A stretch of DNA of 64,000 bases from Palsa-504 sp963822765. GTDB taxonomy: Bacteria; Actinomycetota; Actinomycetes; Streptosporangiales; Streptosporangiaceae. The translations under genes were made by a program, and so were the position numbers. The stretch's first letter is position 1, and every line of letters begins with the position of its first letter. The stretch lies in contig CAWGJL010000031.1 in assembly GCA_963822765.1 (NCBI GenBank), positions 62,001 through 126,000 of the forward strand, written 5' to 3'. The notes under the pieces are model-generated. The model was not told where the DNA came from and did no database searches. It saw nothing but the letters and a program-made list of their open reading frames with translations. Below, one piece after another: positions 44,547 through 53,807 of the stretch.

Positions 44547-44900
44547 GAGGTTAAGCACTCGGGTCTGTGTCACCCGTCTGTCCGCTGGCGGCCACCAAGC
44601 CGGATCGGCGGCTGCCACGGAAGGCGACAATTCGCAAGGCGCCGTGGCCGTGTGCTGGGCGCATATCGCCGAATAGGAATTCCTGGTCATTCGATAGGTA
44701 TTGGCCGTACCAACCGCGCAGATAACCTGTTCTGTAGGCACGCGGGCGGCCGGCTGCGGGGGCGGCGCTCGCCGGCGATCGCCGCGATCGCCTGGAACTG
44801 TCTGTGGGGACACCACATCGCCGGGCAGCGGGCAGCCTGGCTGATCACAGGTCCCGGTGCTCGGCTGATTTAGGCGGACAGGGCAGCAGGTCTGCCGCCT
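44547..44900. other. Gene-free stretch
   Basis: Contains several open frames on both strands but none with codon phase or family motifs. Probably DNA left by the degraded recombinase element. Confidence 0.45.
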
Positions 44901-45611
44901 TTAGTCGGCATGGCCGCTGCGGCCGGCACCGTCGGCACCGGCGGCGCGGTGTTGCCGGCCTGCCCGTGATGGTGATCGGCCCGCCGTGGTTGGTGACTGG
45001 TGCCGCTGGCCGGGGCCGAGCAGCAGCTGGCAGAGTTGGCCGGTGAGACGTTCCTGGCATTGGTCGAGGGTCCAGCCGAACAAAGTGGTGAGCTTGTCGA
45101 AGGTCTCGTTGTCGCTGTGCATGCTGATCACTCCGGCCGCCCACGACGGGTCGATGCCGTCGCGCAGCGCCCCCAGGGTGGCCAGGCGGTCCGCCAGGGT
45201 GCGGCAGCCGGCCATGTGGCGGCGCCTGCCCTCGGCGTAGACGCCGGCGAACTCCGGTTCCACCGCGGCAGCCCCCCGGACGGCGGAGATGATGTCGCCG
45301 CTGTGCTCGAAGAGGCTGCGGCCGAGCTGCACGACGGTGGCGAGCAGTCCCCTGGGGTCCTCGCCGGCGGCGAGGATCTGCCGGAAGCCTTCGATCCCGG
45401 CCTCCTTATCGACCAGGGCCAAGAGCTCGCCGGCCATAGCCCGCTTGGTGCCGAAGACCTTGTACACGGTGGCCGGGGCTACGCCGGCCTCGGCCGCGAT
45501 GGCCTCGATCGTGGTGGCGGCGTATCCGTCGGCCGAGAACCGCCGCCGCGCCGCCAGGGCGATCTGCCGCCGGGTAGCGGCCGCCTGCTGTTTCCGCCAG
45601 GGTGAGGTCAC
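44901..45611 (-). CDS. TetR-family regulator, divergent from a cupin gene
   Basis: 236 residues from GTG 45611. N-terminal helix-turn-helix: ARRRFSADGYAATTIEAIAAEAGV then APATVYKVFGTKRA. The ligand domain is typical up to QLCQLLLGPGQ; the last 30 or so residues are basic, low-complexity and probably an extension through a lost stop. The divergent promoter carries a perfect dyad, so it likely represses the cupin gene and itself. Confidence 0.87.
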   Translation of the reverse strand: MTSPWRKQQAAATRRQIALAARRRFSADGYAATTIEAIAAEAGVAPATVYKVFGTKRAMAGELLALVDKEAGIEGFRQILAAGEDPRGLLATVVQLGRSLFEHSGDIISAVRGAAAVEPEFAGVYAEGRRRHMAGCRTLADRLATLGALRDGIDPSWAAGVISMHSDNETFDKLTTLFGWTLDQCQERLTGQLCQLLLGPGQRHQSPTTAGRSPSRAGRQHRAAGADGAGRSGHAD

Positions 45612-45614
45612 CCC

Positions 45615-45652
45615 TTGACAGTACCGCACTCCTGAGTAGAGTCATACTCTAC
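45615..45652 (+). promoter_or_regulatory. Cupin promoter with TetR operator
   Basis: -35 TTGACA (45615-45620), 16-base spacer, -10 TAGAGT (45637-45642). The dyad GTAGAGTCATACTCTAC (45636-45652), 7-bp perfect arms around CAT, covers the -10. A further ACTCTA half-site occurs just before the ribosome site. Confidence 0.72.
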
Positions 45653-45682
45653 CGATACTAGTCAGACTCTAGGAGGCCCACT

Positions 45683-46192
45683 GTGAACGACATCGCCGCG
45701 CCGTACGTACTCGCCGCCGGACAGGAGCGAAGCCACCCCGGGACCACGCCGCGCATCAAGGCTGGCGCGGCGGACACCGGGGGTGCCATGACCGCCGTGG
45801 AGGGTGTGCTCGGCGCGTGGGCCCCGGGCCCGCCGCTGCACGTCCACGACGCCGAGGACGAGTGCATCTACGTCATCGAAGGGCGACTGCTGGTGCAGAT
45901 CGGCGAGGAGCTTCACCAGCTCGGGGCCGGGTCGTTCGCCTGGCTGCCCCGGGGCACCCCGCACACCTTCGCCAACGCCGGCCCATCCCCGGTGCGCATG
46001 TTCGGCGTGACGGTGCCCGGCGGCATCGAGGAATTCTTCGCCGCGCAGAGCGCGTACCTGGCGTCGGTGCACGGGCCCCCAGACCCGGCCGAGCTGGCCC
46101 GGCTGGCGCTGGGCCGGGGAAGCGTGCTGGGACCGCCGATTTCGGCGTCTCCCGCGCCGGCCGATTCGCCGGCAATGGCGCAGTGGCCCTGA
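45683..46192 (+). CDS. Cupin-domain protein (quercetinase-like single cupin)
   Basis: 169 residues from GTG 45683, with AGGAGG (45671-45676) 6 bases upstream. Metal-binding cupin motifs: GPPLHVHDAEDECIYVIEG (HxH and Glu) and GSFAWLPRGTPHTFAN (final His). Such proteins are dioxygenases, isomerases or small-molecule binders. It is very probably repressed by the divergent TetR regulator. Confidence 0.87.
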   Translation: MNDIAAPYVLAAGQERSHPGTTPRIKAGAADTGGAMTAVEGVLGAWAPGPPLHVHDAEDECIYVIEGRLLVQIGEELHQLGAGSFAWLPRGTPHTFANAGPSPVRMFGVTVPGGIEEFFAAQSAYLASVHGPPDPAELARLALGRGSVLGPPISASPAPADSPAMAQWP

Positions 46193-47044
46193 GCCTGGGC
46201 CACGCCGCCCGCTCCGGGTCTGCGGCCCGCCGCCGCTGACCGGCCGGCCGGAACCGCCGGCCTGGCACACCTGCCGGCCACATTGCCCGATTGCCGCACG
46301 ACCCGGCAGATGGAGTAACCATGCACAAGCCCAACCTCGCCGGAGCGACCGCCTTGGTGGCCGCACCGGTCCGCGCCTAGAACTCGCAATGACCCACAGC
46401 TTCGTGTCGGCGGCAGCCGGATACTGATCACCGCGCCGCCGCCGGCCAGCGGCTACGGCAGCTACTCCTCGGACCAGCCGGAGGCAAACACCATGTCATC
46501 GGCGATCTCGCCATGCGGGAGGAACTGACCAGAACGGCAGCCGACACCGGACGTGCCCTTGACCGGCCCTGCCTGCGCACCCCAGCCCGATCCCAGGTTG
46601 CGGCCAGATCTCATGCGAGCGCGCCGCAACCGCCGAGCTCCCCGCACCGAATGTCCCTTCGGGCTCGCTCGGATGCCAAGCCAGCCAATCGCGCCGCCCG
46701 CGCAGATCGATATCGCGTGTCATGCCGTCGCCGTTCGCCACCATCTGTAACGAGGCGGCAGTGCGCGGCGCAAGCAAGCCAGGTGTCCGATCAGGTGATC
46801 CCCGCCGGTGAGCCGCCATGGTGAACCTCGCCACGTCATCGTGAAACATCGCCTGCGGCGACCAGATGACCCGGGTGAGGTTCAGCCGGCCTGAACTGCC
46901 GGTCTCGATGGTGATGGTGAGCTGCTGGGTTCCGGGCGGTCCTTCGTTCGGGGCAGTGGCCGCGGGACCCGGTCATCGGAAGGCTCCCTGGCCTGCGTCA
47001 CGACGCCGGACGGCCGGATGAGGAGCGGCGGCCTCCCGGCTAGC
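46193..47044. other. Gene-free stretch of about 850 bases
   Basis: No frame has actinomycete codon phase over a useful length. A tiny frame at 46321-46380 (MHKPNLAGATALVAAP, then stop) resembles the first residues of a small membrane protein and has no continuation. Likely degraded DNA; no promoter or repeat is evident. Confidence 0.5.
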
Positions 47045-48238
47045 TCAGTCGCGCTGGCCGGCCCACACCCAGACGTGGACCGGTTCCAGTGCCGTCTGCA
47101 CGACGCTGGCCAGGTCATCTCGGACGGTGTCCAGGTCGACCGCGTCCTTGAGCCGGGCCGCGAACGCGGCCACGGTGGCCTCGGCGTCATACCTGGCCCG
47201 GTTGAACCGCCGGTCCACCGCGTGCTGCACCAGCCGCCGGATCGGGTTGAACAGGGCTGCGGCGGCCAGTGTGGCGGCGGCTACCGCGACGGGGGAGGAG
47301 AACCGGAGCACCTGGGTGGCCAGCAGCACCAGCCCGGCGTAGATCCCGGCCAGCAGCCCGGTGAGGATCGCGTAGGCCAGGGTGCGGGAGATGACCCGGT
47401 CGATGTCATAGAGCCGGTACTTGAGCACGGCGACCGCGACCGCGACCGGCACCGTCACTATGGCGACCATGAGCGCGCCCTCGGCGATGCGGGCGGCCGT
47501 CCCGGTGCTCAGCGACAGGATCGTCGACGGCACCAGCGTCGCAGCCACCAGGCACCCGGCGTAGGCCAGCCACTTGATCTGCTGCCGCTCCACGGACGTC
47601 CCCCGCCGGGCGCGCACGAGCAGCGACCACACCGCAAGCACGACGCAGCCGAGCAACCCGGCCAGCCCGACCCCGATCGCGGTGTTCGGCACGGCGGCCG
47701 GATAGACCCCGAACGGATTCCGCAGCGCTCTCAGGTTGACCACTACTCCCGGAGTGATGGCAAGCCCGGTGGCCGCAATGACCCCGCATCCCGCGGCCGC
47801 CCAGCAGACCGGCCGCCAGCGCCGCCCGGGCAGCCGCCCATCGGGGAACAGCAGAGGAAGGTAGACGGTGATCAGCGCGACGAACGGGACCCAGATCCAC
47901 AGCTGCAACCAGCCCACATACTCACCAGCGGGCAAGTCCCGATGACCCGCGACGACGGCCAGGGCGTATTCGAAGCTCGCGAAATCCACCGCGGCCAGCA
48001 TCCCCGCCGCCGCGAAGATCCAGCCCACCGCGTGGCCGGGCCGGCGCCTGGTCAGCAGGGCGCCGACGCCGCCAAAGCCGACGGCCCACAAGCCACTGAA
48101 CCCGCGGACCCCGAACGACCCACTCGGCACCGGTGTCGACCAGTCCCAGATCATGAGCGCCAGCCCCACAGCGGCGACCACCAGCGTGGCCGCCCACAGC
48201 AACCACGCTGACCTGCAAGCCCATCGCATCGCGCTCAT
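47045..48238 (-). CDS. Multi-pass membrane sensor-like protein without kinase domain
   Basis: 397 residues from ATG 48238 (GAAGG upstream). About nine hydrophobic helices lie between residues 10 and 310. The last 90 residues have the linker YRLYDIDRVISRTLAYAIL and LVQHAVDRRFNRARYDAE followed by DLDTVRDDLASVVQTALEP. This is the sensor part of actinobacterial histidine kinases, but the protein ends where GAF/kinase domains normally begin. No two-component regulator is adjacent. It may act as a stand-alone sensor or be a truncated kinase. Confidence 0.8.
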   Translation of the reverse strand: MSAMRWACRSAWLLWAATLVVAAVGLALMIWDWSTPVPSGSFGVRGFSGLWAVGFGGVGALLTRRRPGHAVGWIFAAAGMLAAVDFASFEYALAVVAGHRDLPAGEYVGWLQLWIWVPFVALITVYLPLLFPDGRLPGRRWRPVCWAAAGCGVIAATGLAITPGVVVNLRALRNPFGVYPAAVPNTAIGVGLAGLLGCVVLAVWSLLVRARRGTSVERQQIKWLAYAGCLVAATLVPSTILSLSTGTAARIAEGALMVAIVTVPVAVAVAVLKYRLYDIDRVISRTLAYAILTGLLAGIYAGLVLLATQVLRFSSPVAVAAATLAAAALFNPIRRLVQHAVDRRFNRARYDAEATVAAFAARLKDAVDLDTVRDDLASVVQTALEPVHVWVWAGQRD

Positions 48239-48554
48239 GCCGCCTTCAACGGGCAGCCAGCGAACTGCTGGCTGCGCCTCGCCCACGAACGCCACGCTAC
48301 GCCTGCACCGTTCCGGGAACGTTACGCAAGGAGCACCATGGGTGCGCGACAGCACCGCGGCCGCCCAGAGCCCACGCGAACACCGGTTACCGGCGATCTC
48401 TACCGGGCTAGCCGGCTCTTGCGGGCACGAAGCCTGCGCAACGGATTAATCACGAGCGGCATGCCGGCCAAGTGTCTCCCGAACTGATCCAAGCGCTTTC
48501 CGGCCGAGCGGCGACACACTCAAGCAGGCCAGCGAACAGTGCCGTGCATGCCAT
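48239..48554. other. Gene-free stretch
   Basis: Contains the promoter side of the membrane-protein gene. No gene or repeat is supported. Confidence 0.4.
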
Positions 48555-48970
48555 AACACCCACGCGCCGGTGGCGCTGGTCCTGTTTCACGGCTACGGCG
48601 CGAACGAGCAGGATCTCGCCCGCTCGGGCCGATGCTCGCACCGGCCCTGCCCTGGGCAGCGCTGCGCGCCCCGCTCGGGGTGGCTCCCGGCGGCTATGCG
48701 TGGTTCCCGCCCATCGCGCTTGGCGACCGGGACCCGGCCCGCGCCATCGACGCCGCCTGGCAGTGGATCGACGCTCACCTGACCCTGGACGCGACGGTGG
48801 CCGTCGTCGGATTCTCCCAGGGCGGCCTGATGGCGGCCCAGCTGCTGCGGACCCGTCCCGAGCGGGTCGCGGCCACGGTCGTGCTCTCCGGCTTTGTCCA
48901 GGCTGCGCCGCAGCCGGCCGACGAACAGCTAGCCGCCCAGTGCCCGGCCGTGTTCTGGGGACGGGAAGCC
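48555..48970 (+). pseudogene. Carboxylesterase/phospholipase-like alpha/beta hydrolase, frameshifted and truncated
   Basis: VALVLFHGYGANEQDLA (oxyanion loop) is followed near 48622 by a frame break; restoring one C gives PMLAPALPWAALRAPLG, then the nucleophile elbow VVGFSQGGLMAAQLL and ATVVLSGFVQAAP. Homology ends at AVFWGREA, before the catalytic Asp and His, about 60 residues early. There is no proper start codon upstream. Inactive remnant. Confidence 0.75.
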
Positions 48971-49277
48971 AGGGCCCCCCCGCTGATCTTCAACCACTCA
49001 CATAACGAATATTCGCGTATAGCCCGGTTTGGATACCTGATTTGGTTCCGGTGCCCGAACGGCCAGTTATGCTTGGCCTTCCTTTCGTGGTCGGCGTCGC
49101 CCGGGAGTGCAGCTCCTTGTGGAGCAGCGTTCACGCTAGCCGTTCCGCCAGGGGCCAGGTTGACGGGCTGGGGTCGTCTGCTGTGACTGCGGCGTACCTG
49201 GTTTCCGCTTGCTAGTCAGTGCGGATCAGGCGAGAACGGTTGTCCGGGAGAAGGAGTATCTGGCTAGGGTCGTCGGT

Positions 49278-50942
49278 ATGCGTTCGATCGACAGCATCGC
49301 CGAGGATTATGTGGAGCGGGCGGCCGCTTTGAACCCGGCCCTGGCCACCTTCGCTGGGATCGCCGGACACGACCATGAGCTGCCGGATCTGAGTGCTGAC
49401 GGGTTCGCCGAACGGGCCGAACTGGATCGCGCGACCCTCGCGGCCCTCGACGCGGCCGGGGCTCCCGGGCTGCGCGAGCAGACCGCGCGGGCCGCGATGC
49501 AGGAGCGGCTGGCCCTGGCCGTGGAGTGCTACGACGCCGGGGACACCACCAGCGAACTCAACGTGATCGCCAGCTGGGTGCATGATGTCCGCGCACTCTT
49601 CGACCTGATGCCCGCCGAGGGCGAGGAGGCCGCCGCCACCGTCGCCACGCGCATGGCCGCGGTGCCGCAGGCCTACCGCCAGTTCTCGCAGACCCTGCTC
49701 GGTGCGGCCCGCAACGGCCGGCCCCCGGCCCGGCTGCAAGTCGAGGAGGTCGCCAGGCAGTGCGCCGCCTGGGCCACGCCGGAGGACTCCTTCTACGGCG
49801 GACTGGTAAAGCGGCTGACCGGGGTCCCGGACTCGCTGCGCGGCGAACTGGACGCGGCCGCCCGCGAGGCGACGGCCGCCACGGCCAGGCTCGGTGACTT
49901 CCTGCGCCGCGAGCTGCTGCCGCTGGCCCGGGAAAAGGACGCCTGCGGACCGGAGGTCTACGCCCGGGCGTCACGGTACTTCCTCGGCGCCGCCGTGGAC
50001 CTGGCGGAGGCCTACGCCTGGAGCTGGGAGGAGATCGCCCGGCTGCGCGCCGAGCAAGCGCACGTCAGCAGCCTGATCCGGCCAGGCGCCACCCGGGAGG
50101 AAGCCATGGCGATCCTGGATCAGGACCCGGCGCGGCGCATCGAGGGCCGGGAGAACTTCCGCGCCTGGATGCAGGAACTGGCCGAGCGCACCATCGCGCA
50201 GCTGCACGGAAAACACTTCGACATCCCGGAGCCCGCGCAGCGGATCCAGGCCATGATCGCTCCCGTCAACGATGGCGGGATCTACTACTCCGGGCCCTCC
50301 GAGGACTGGTCCCGGCCCGGGCGGATGTGGTGGTCGGTGCCGTCAGGTCTTGACAGCTTCGCGACCTGGAAGGAGGTCACGACCGTCTACCACGAGGGTG
50401 CTCCCGGCCACCACCTGCAGATCTCGCAGTCCCTGACCGAGCAGGAGACCCTGAACCGCTGGCAGCGGCTGATGTCCCGGGTCTCGGGCTACGGCGAGGG
50501 CTGGGCGACCTACGCCGAGCGGCTCATGGGCGAGCTCGGATACCTAGACGAGGACCCGGGGGCGTATCTGGGGATGCTCGACATGCAGATGATGAGCGCC
50601 GCCAACGTGGCCCTGGACATCGGGGTGCATCTGGACCTGGAGATCCCCGAGGGCACCGGCTGGCGGGAGGGCGAGCGCTGGAATGCCGGGACCGCCTGGG
50701 AGTTCCTGCAGGCCCACTCCAGCTGGGACGAGCAGCGGCTGCGCTTCGAACTGCACCGCTACCTCGGCTGGCCTGGCCAGGTCCCGTCCTACAAGCTCGG
50801 CGAGCGAATCTGGCTCCAGGCCAGGGAAGAAGCCAAAGCCAGGGCCGGAGGTACCTTCAGCCTCAAGGACTTTCATTCCAAGGCGCTCAGCCTGGGCGCC
50901 ATGGGCCTGGACCCGTTGCGTGCGGCCCTGTCCCGCTGCTAG
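49278..50942 (+). CDS. DUF885 family zinc-peptidase-like protein (copy 2)
   Basis: 554 residues from ATG 49278. The metal motif VYHEGAPGHHLQIS is near residue 370, followed by GYGEGWATYAERLMGELGY. The N-terminal half is helical (AEDYVERAAALNPALATF). It shares the family with 13153-14820 but the two differ strongly, so they are not a recent duplication. Upstream, CGAATATTCG (49006-49015) is a palindrome of unknown use. Confidence 0.9.
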   Translation: MRSIDSIAEDYVERAAALNPALATFAGIAGHDHELPDLSADGFAERAELDRATLAALDAAGAPGLREQTARAAMQERLALAVECYDAGDTTSELNVIASWVHDVRALFDLMPAEGEEAAATVATRMAAVPQAYRQFSQTLLGAARNGRPPARLQVEEVARQCAAWATPEDSFYGGLVKRLTGVPDSLRGELDAAAREATAATARLGDFLRRELLPLAREKDACGPEVYARASRYFLGAAVDLAEAYAWSWEEIARLRAEQAHVSSLIRPGATREEAMAILDQDPARRIEGRENFRAWMQELAERTIAQLHGKHFDIPEPAQRIQAMIAPVNDGGIYYSGPSEDWSRPGRMWWSVPSGLDSFATWKEVTTVYHEGAPGHHLQISQSLTEQETLNRWQRLMSRVSGYGEGWATYAERLMGELGYLDEDPGAYLGMLDMQMMSAANVALDIGVHLDLEIPEGTGWREGERWNAGTAWEFLQAHSSWDEQRLRFELHRYLGWPGQVPSYKLGERIWLQAREEAKARAGGTFSLKDFHSKALSLGAMGLDPLRAALSRC

Positions 50943-51461
50943 GACGGGTACGGCAACTCCTTGCGGGCTTTGAAAGCACTGATTCCCGCCGAGTCCGGGA
51001 AGCCGATGGAGAATCAGGGCTTGGCCGCGGATACCAGGACCGCCGTGCCACAAGCCACGGACGGCGCGAGCAACCGCAGAGACGCTGGCGGCAGCCAGCC
51101 GCCTGGCCGGCATCTGCCTGAGGGTGGCGGCCGTGACGCCGGGCGAGTCTGCCTCTACGGCACTCACTACCCTGCTGGACTGACGGGAGACTGCGTCCCG
51201 AGCGGCCACCGAGACCCACGATAATCCGGCGACCTGCAAACGGACACGACAGTATGCCAGATCCACCGGATATGCGCGCTTGCGCCCGACGACCACCGAA
51301 GTGCCGTCATCACGCCAGATCGGCGGAGCCGGTGTGTGTCGCGCTCTGGTGGCTGTCTGGGAACTGGTGATGCCTGATGCCGGGACTGGCCTGGCGCCGG
51401 ATCGGCCGCTGCCCGGAAACCCCGGTCCGGTAGCGAGGAGGAGCGGACCTAGGCTGGGAGC
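50943..51461. other. Gene-free stretch
   Basis: About 520 bases with no supported gene. A reverse-strand open frame crosses it into the peptidase gene but shows no family motif. It may be intergenic or decayed DNA. Confidence 0.45.
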
Positions 51462-52370
51462 GTGAGCGAGAAACTGCCCGCCGGTGCCGTGGCCCGGGCT
51501 GCGGGCGCCTGGCCGGGCGGCAGGTGGGAGTCCGCGCTGACCTGTCAGGAGTTCACCGCCGTCCGCGGCGTGGGCTTTGAGCCCGTCGGCCAGGTGTTCG
51601 GCGCGGCCGTGCATGCCGCCGGTTACGCCAGCGGGTATACCTGTCCCGGGGCATGGGGATCATCCGGCGACCGCAGGCCTGCGGGGCCGGCCGCGCAGGT
51701 GTCAGGGCGACGCGATGCGGGGTCGTTCGGGCCGCTGGCGGAGGCCATGTACCAGGCCCGGCAGACGGCCATCGACCGGATGACCGCCGAGTGCGCCGCG
51801 CTGGGCGGGCACGGGGTGGTCGGCGTCCGGCTGTCCCGGGGGGCGCTGCCCCTCAGCGGGCTGGATTTCACGGCCGCCGGCACCGCGGTTCGCGCGCCGG
51901 GTGCCGCGCACGGGCAGCGGGCGCTCTTCACCTGCGACATCTCCGGGCAGGATTTCGCCAAGCTGATTACAGCGGGGTGGGTGCCGGCCGGCCTTGCGGC
52001 CGGCATCTCGATCGGGTCGCGGCATGATGACCGCAGCCTGGCCGGCCAGGCGCGCTGGTGGTCCGGCAATGTCGAGGTGGCCGGCTGGACCGAGCTGGTG
52101 AACCAGTCGCGGCACGACGCCAGGCGCCGGCTGGAACAAGACGTCAGACGGCTCGGCGGCGAGGGCGTGGTGATCACCGGCATGCAGATGCGGGTGCGCG
52201 AGCGGGACTGCCCGGCCGCGGTGGGCCGCCGCGACCACATCGCGGAGGTCACGCTCACCGGCACCGCCATCGCCAGGTTCTCCCTGGCCGGGCGGCGTCC
52301 GGCCGGCCCGGCCCTGACAGTCATGCCGCTCGGCCCGCAGCGCCGCCAGGCAACCAGGACCCGGACATAG
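51462..52370 (+). CDS. YbjQ/heavy-metal-binding-domain-like protein
   Basis: 302 residues. Two YbjQ-type units: GVGFEPVGQVFGAAVH with YQARQTAIDRMTAECAALGG and GVVGVRLS, then VEVAGWTELVNQSRHDAR with LGGEGVVITGMQM. The family forms beta-barrel-like pentamers; metal binding is only inferred from names. Start GTG 51462 or nearby. Streptomycete relatives are also about 300 residues long. Confidence 0.75.
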   Translation: MSEKLPAGAVARAAGAWPGGRWESALTCQEFTAVRGVGFEPVGQVFGAAVHAAGYASGYTCPGAWGSSGDRRPAGPAAQVSGRRDAGSFGPLAEAMYQARQTAIDRMTAECAALGGHGVVGVRLSRGALPLSGLDFTAAGTAVRAPGAAHGQRALFTCDISGQDFAKLITAGWVPAGLAAGISIGSRHDDRSLAGQARWWSGNVEVAGWTELVNQSRHDARRRLEQDVRRLGGEGVVITGMQMRVRERDCPAAVGRRDHIAEVTLTGTAIARFSLAGRRPAGPALTVMPLGPQRRQATRTRT

Positions 52371-52595
52371 CCGGGCACCAGCCGGGCACGATAATCGCGG
52401 CGGACCACAGAAGCTTCACGCAAGGTGAGCTCGCGTTTGATGCTGGTGCCCAGCCATTAAGCGCCGAGCGCCGATTAGTGCGCGTAGCCTTGGCGATCTT
52501 GGCTGCCTGTTGAGCGCACAGAATTGCCTGATCTGTGCGGCCAGCGCGTCCAGCACGGAACTGCTGATTCCGCCCAGATCGGGTCCACGCGATCG

Positions 52596-52736
52596 GTGCG
52601 GCTGCTCCTGCTCTATGACAGCAATCACGTCGTCGTGGCAAGAACAACCGTTCCGGTCCGAGACATCACGATGGCGAAGCTCGATCGCTTGCGCGAGGAC
52701 CTGGCCCCCGTGTTCGGGAAGGAGTGGATGGAATGA
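52596..52736 (+). CDS. Very small protein, first gene of a coupled pair
   Basis: 46 residues from GTG 52596 (70 if a TTG at 52524 is used). Reads VRLLLLYDSNHVVVART then VRDITMAKLDRLREDLAPVF, a strand-strand-helix pattern. It overlaps the next gene by ATGA and its 3' end supplies GGGAAGGAG for that gene. No family is recognised with confidence; the arrangement resembles a toxin-antitoxin or a small regulatory couple. Confidence 0.5.
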   Translation: MRLLLLYDSNHVVVARTTVPVRDITMAKLDRLREDLAPVFGKEWME

Positions 52737-53161
52737 GCGGACCTGCGATCAGCCTGGTGGTACACGTCAAGCGCGAGCAGGTGCTGGACACGGGCGCCTG
52801 GGTCTGGACGGCGCTGCCGCAGGGGTACCCAGGGAGCGCTGGCGGCCGCAGCATCGCCGAATTGCATGAAGAAGTCGAGGCACTGAAGCACTTCATTACT
52901 GACACGGACCCGGCGACACGGATCAATGTCGACTACATCTATGAAGTCCCCGGCCTTTCCGGCGAGGTCCTCATCGACTACCAGCATGAACGATCACGGC
53001 GCGACGAAGCGGCAGCGGAGCTGCGCAAAGCCAACGATGAACTGGGCACTAAGGCACGGACCATGGCCTCGGCCCTGCGCGCCGCCGGATTGTCAATTCG
53101 AGATAGCGCGGCAGTCATGGAGTTGTCGAAGTCCCGGTTCGAGCAACTGTGCCAGGGCTAG
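52733..53161 (+). CDS. HicB-like N-domain with C-terminal HTH
   Basis: 142 residues from ATG 52733 (ribosome site GGGAAGGAG 8 bases before). N-terminal ISLVVHVKREQ and DTGAWVWTALPQGYPG with GGRSIAELHEEVEALK has the beta-beta-alpha layout of HicB-type domains. A basic coiled segment follows, then a helix-turn-helix, ALRAAGLSIRDSAAVMEL, at the end. It may regulate its own operon. No HicA is seen; the small upstream protein occupies that place. Function inferred only. Confidence 0.6.
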   Translation: MSGPAISLVVHVKREQVLDTGAWVWTALPQGYPGSAGGRSIAELHEEVEALKHFITDTDPATRINVDYIYEVPGLSGEVLIDYQHERSRRDEAAAELRKANDELGTKARTMASALRAAGLSIRDSAAVMELSKSRFEQLCQG

Positions 53162-53747
53162 CGCCCGACACGGCCCTACTTGACCGGCTGAACAGGGGGA
53201 CGAAGATGTGGGCCAGCGGCCCGATACAGACCGCGTAGACCACGGTGCCCACGCCGACCGTCCCGCCGAGCAGCCAGCCAGCCAGCAGCACCGTGGCCTC
53301 GATCGCGGTGCGCACCACGCGCAGCGAGTGACCGCGGGCCGCGAAGCCGGTCATCAGCCCGTCGCGCGGCCCGGGCCCGAGGCCCGCGCCGATGTACAGA
53401 CCGGTCGCCACGCCGTTCAGGACCACGCCCGACACCATCACCGCCGCCCGCACCGCGAGTGAGTGCGGCGGCGCGACCAGGGCCAGCATCGCATCAATGA
53501 CCGCGCCGATCAGGATCACGTTGCACAGCGTGCCGAGACCGGGCCGCTGCCGCAGCGGGATCCACAGCAGCAGGACCAGCGCGCCCACGATGATGGCCCA
53601 GGTCCCGACGGGGATCCCGGTGCGCCGGGACAGGCCCTGGTGCAGGACGTCCCACGGGTCCACGCCGAGCCCGGCCAGCAACAGCATGGAGTCGCTGATC
53701 CCGTACAGCAGGAGGCCGGCAAACAACTGGATGAGACGGCGCGGCAT
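53115..53747 (-). CDS. YczE/YitT-like membrane protein
   Basis: 210 residues from ATG 53747. Five hydrophobic segments, with LFAGLLLYGISDSMLLLAGLGVDPWDVL and GLYIGAGLGPGPRDGLMTG giving the two family-typical GxGP/DxW-like loops. The family is of unknown function. The last 47 bases overlap the convergent HicB-like gene. Confidence 0.82.
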   Translation of the reverse strand: MPRRLIQLFAGLLLYGISDSMLLLAGLGVDPWDVLHQGLSRRTGIPVGTWAIIVGALVLLLWIPLRQRPGLGTLCNVILIGAVIDAMLALVAPPHSLAVRAAVMVSGVVLNGVATGLYIGAGLGPGPRDGLMTGFAARGHSLRVVRTAIEATVLLAGWLLGGTVGVGTVVYAVCIGPLAHIFVPLFSRSSRAVSGASPGTVARTGTSTTP

Positions 53748-53807
53748 ACCACTCAGGATGCCAAGATTGGCCCTTTGCAAGTAGTGCCAGTTCGCGGGTC
53801 TTTGGCT

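Noticed and set aside
46321..46380. Tiny frame starting MHKPNLAG
   Set aside because: Only 19 codons and no continuation; perhaps a degraded gene start but too short to support.
50943..51460. Possible transposase remnant on the reverse strand
   Set aside because: A basic segment (VVVGRKRAYPVDL) looked faintly like an IS protein but no catalytic residues or terminal repeats are found.
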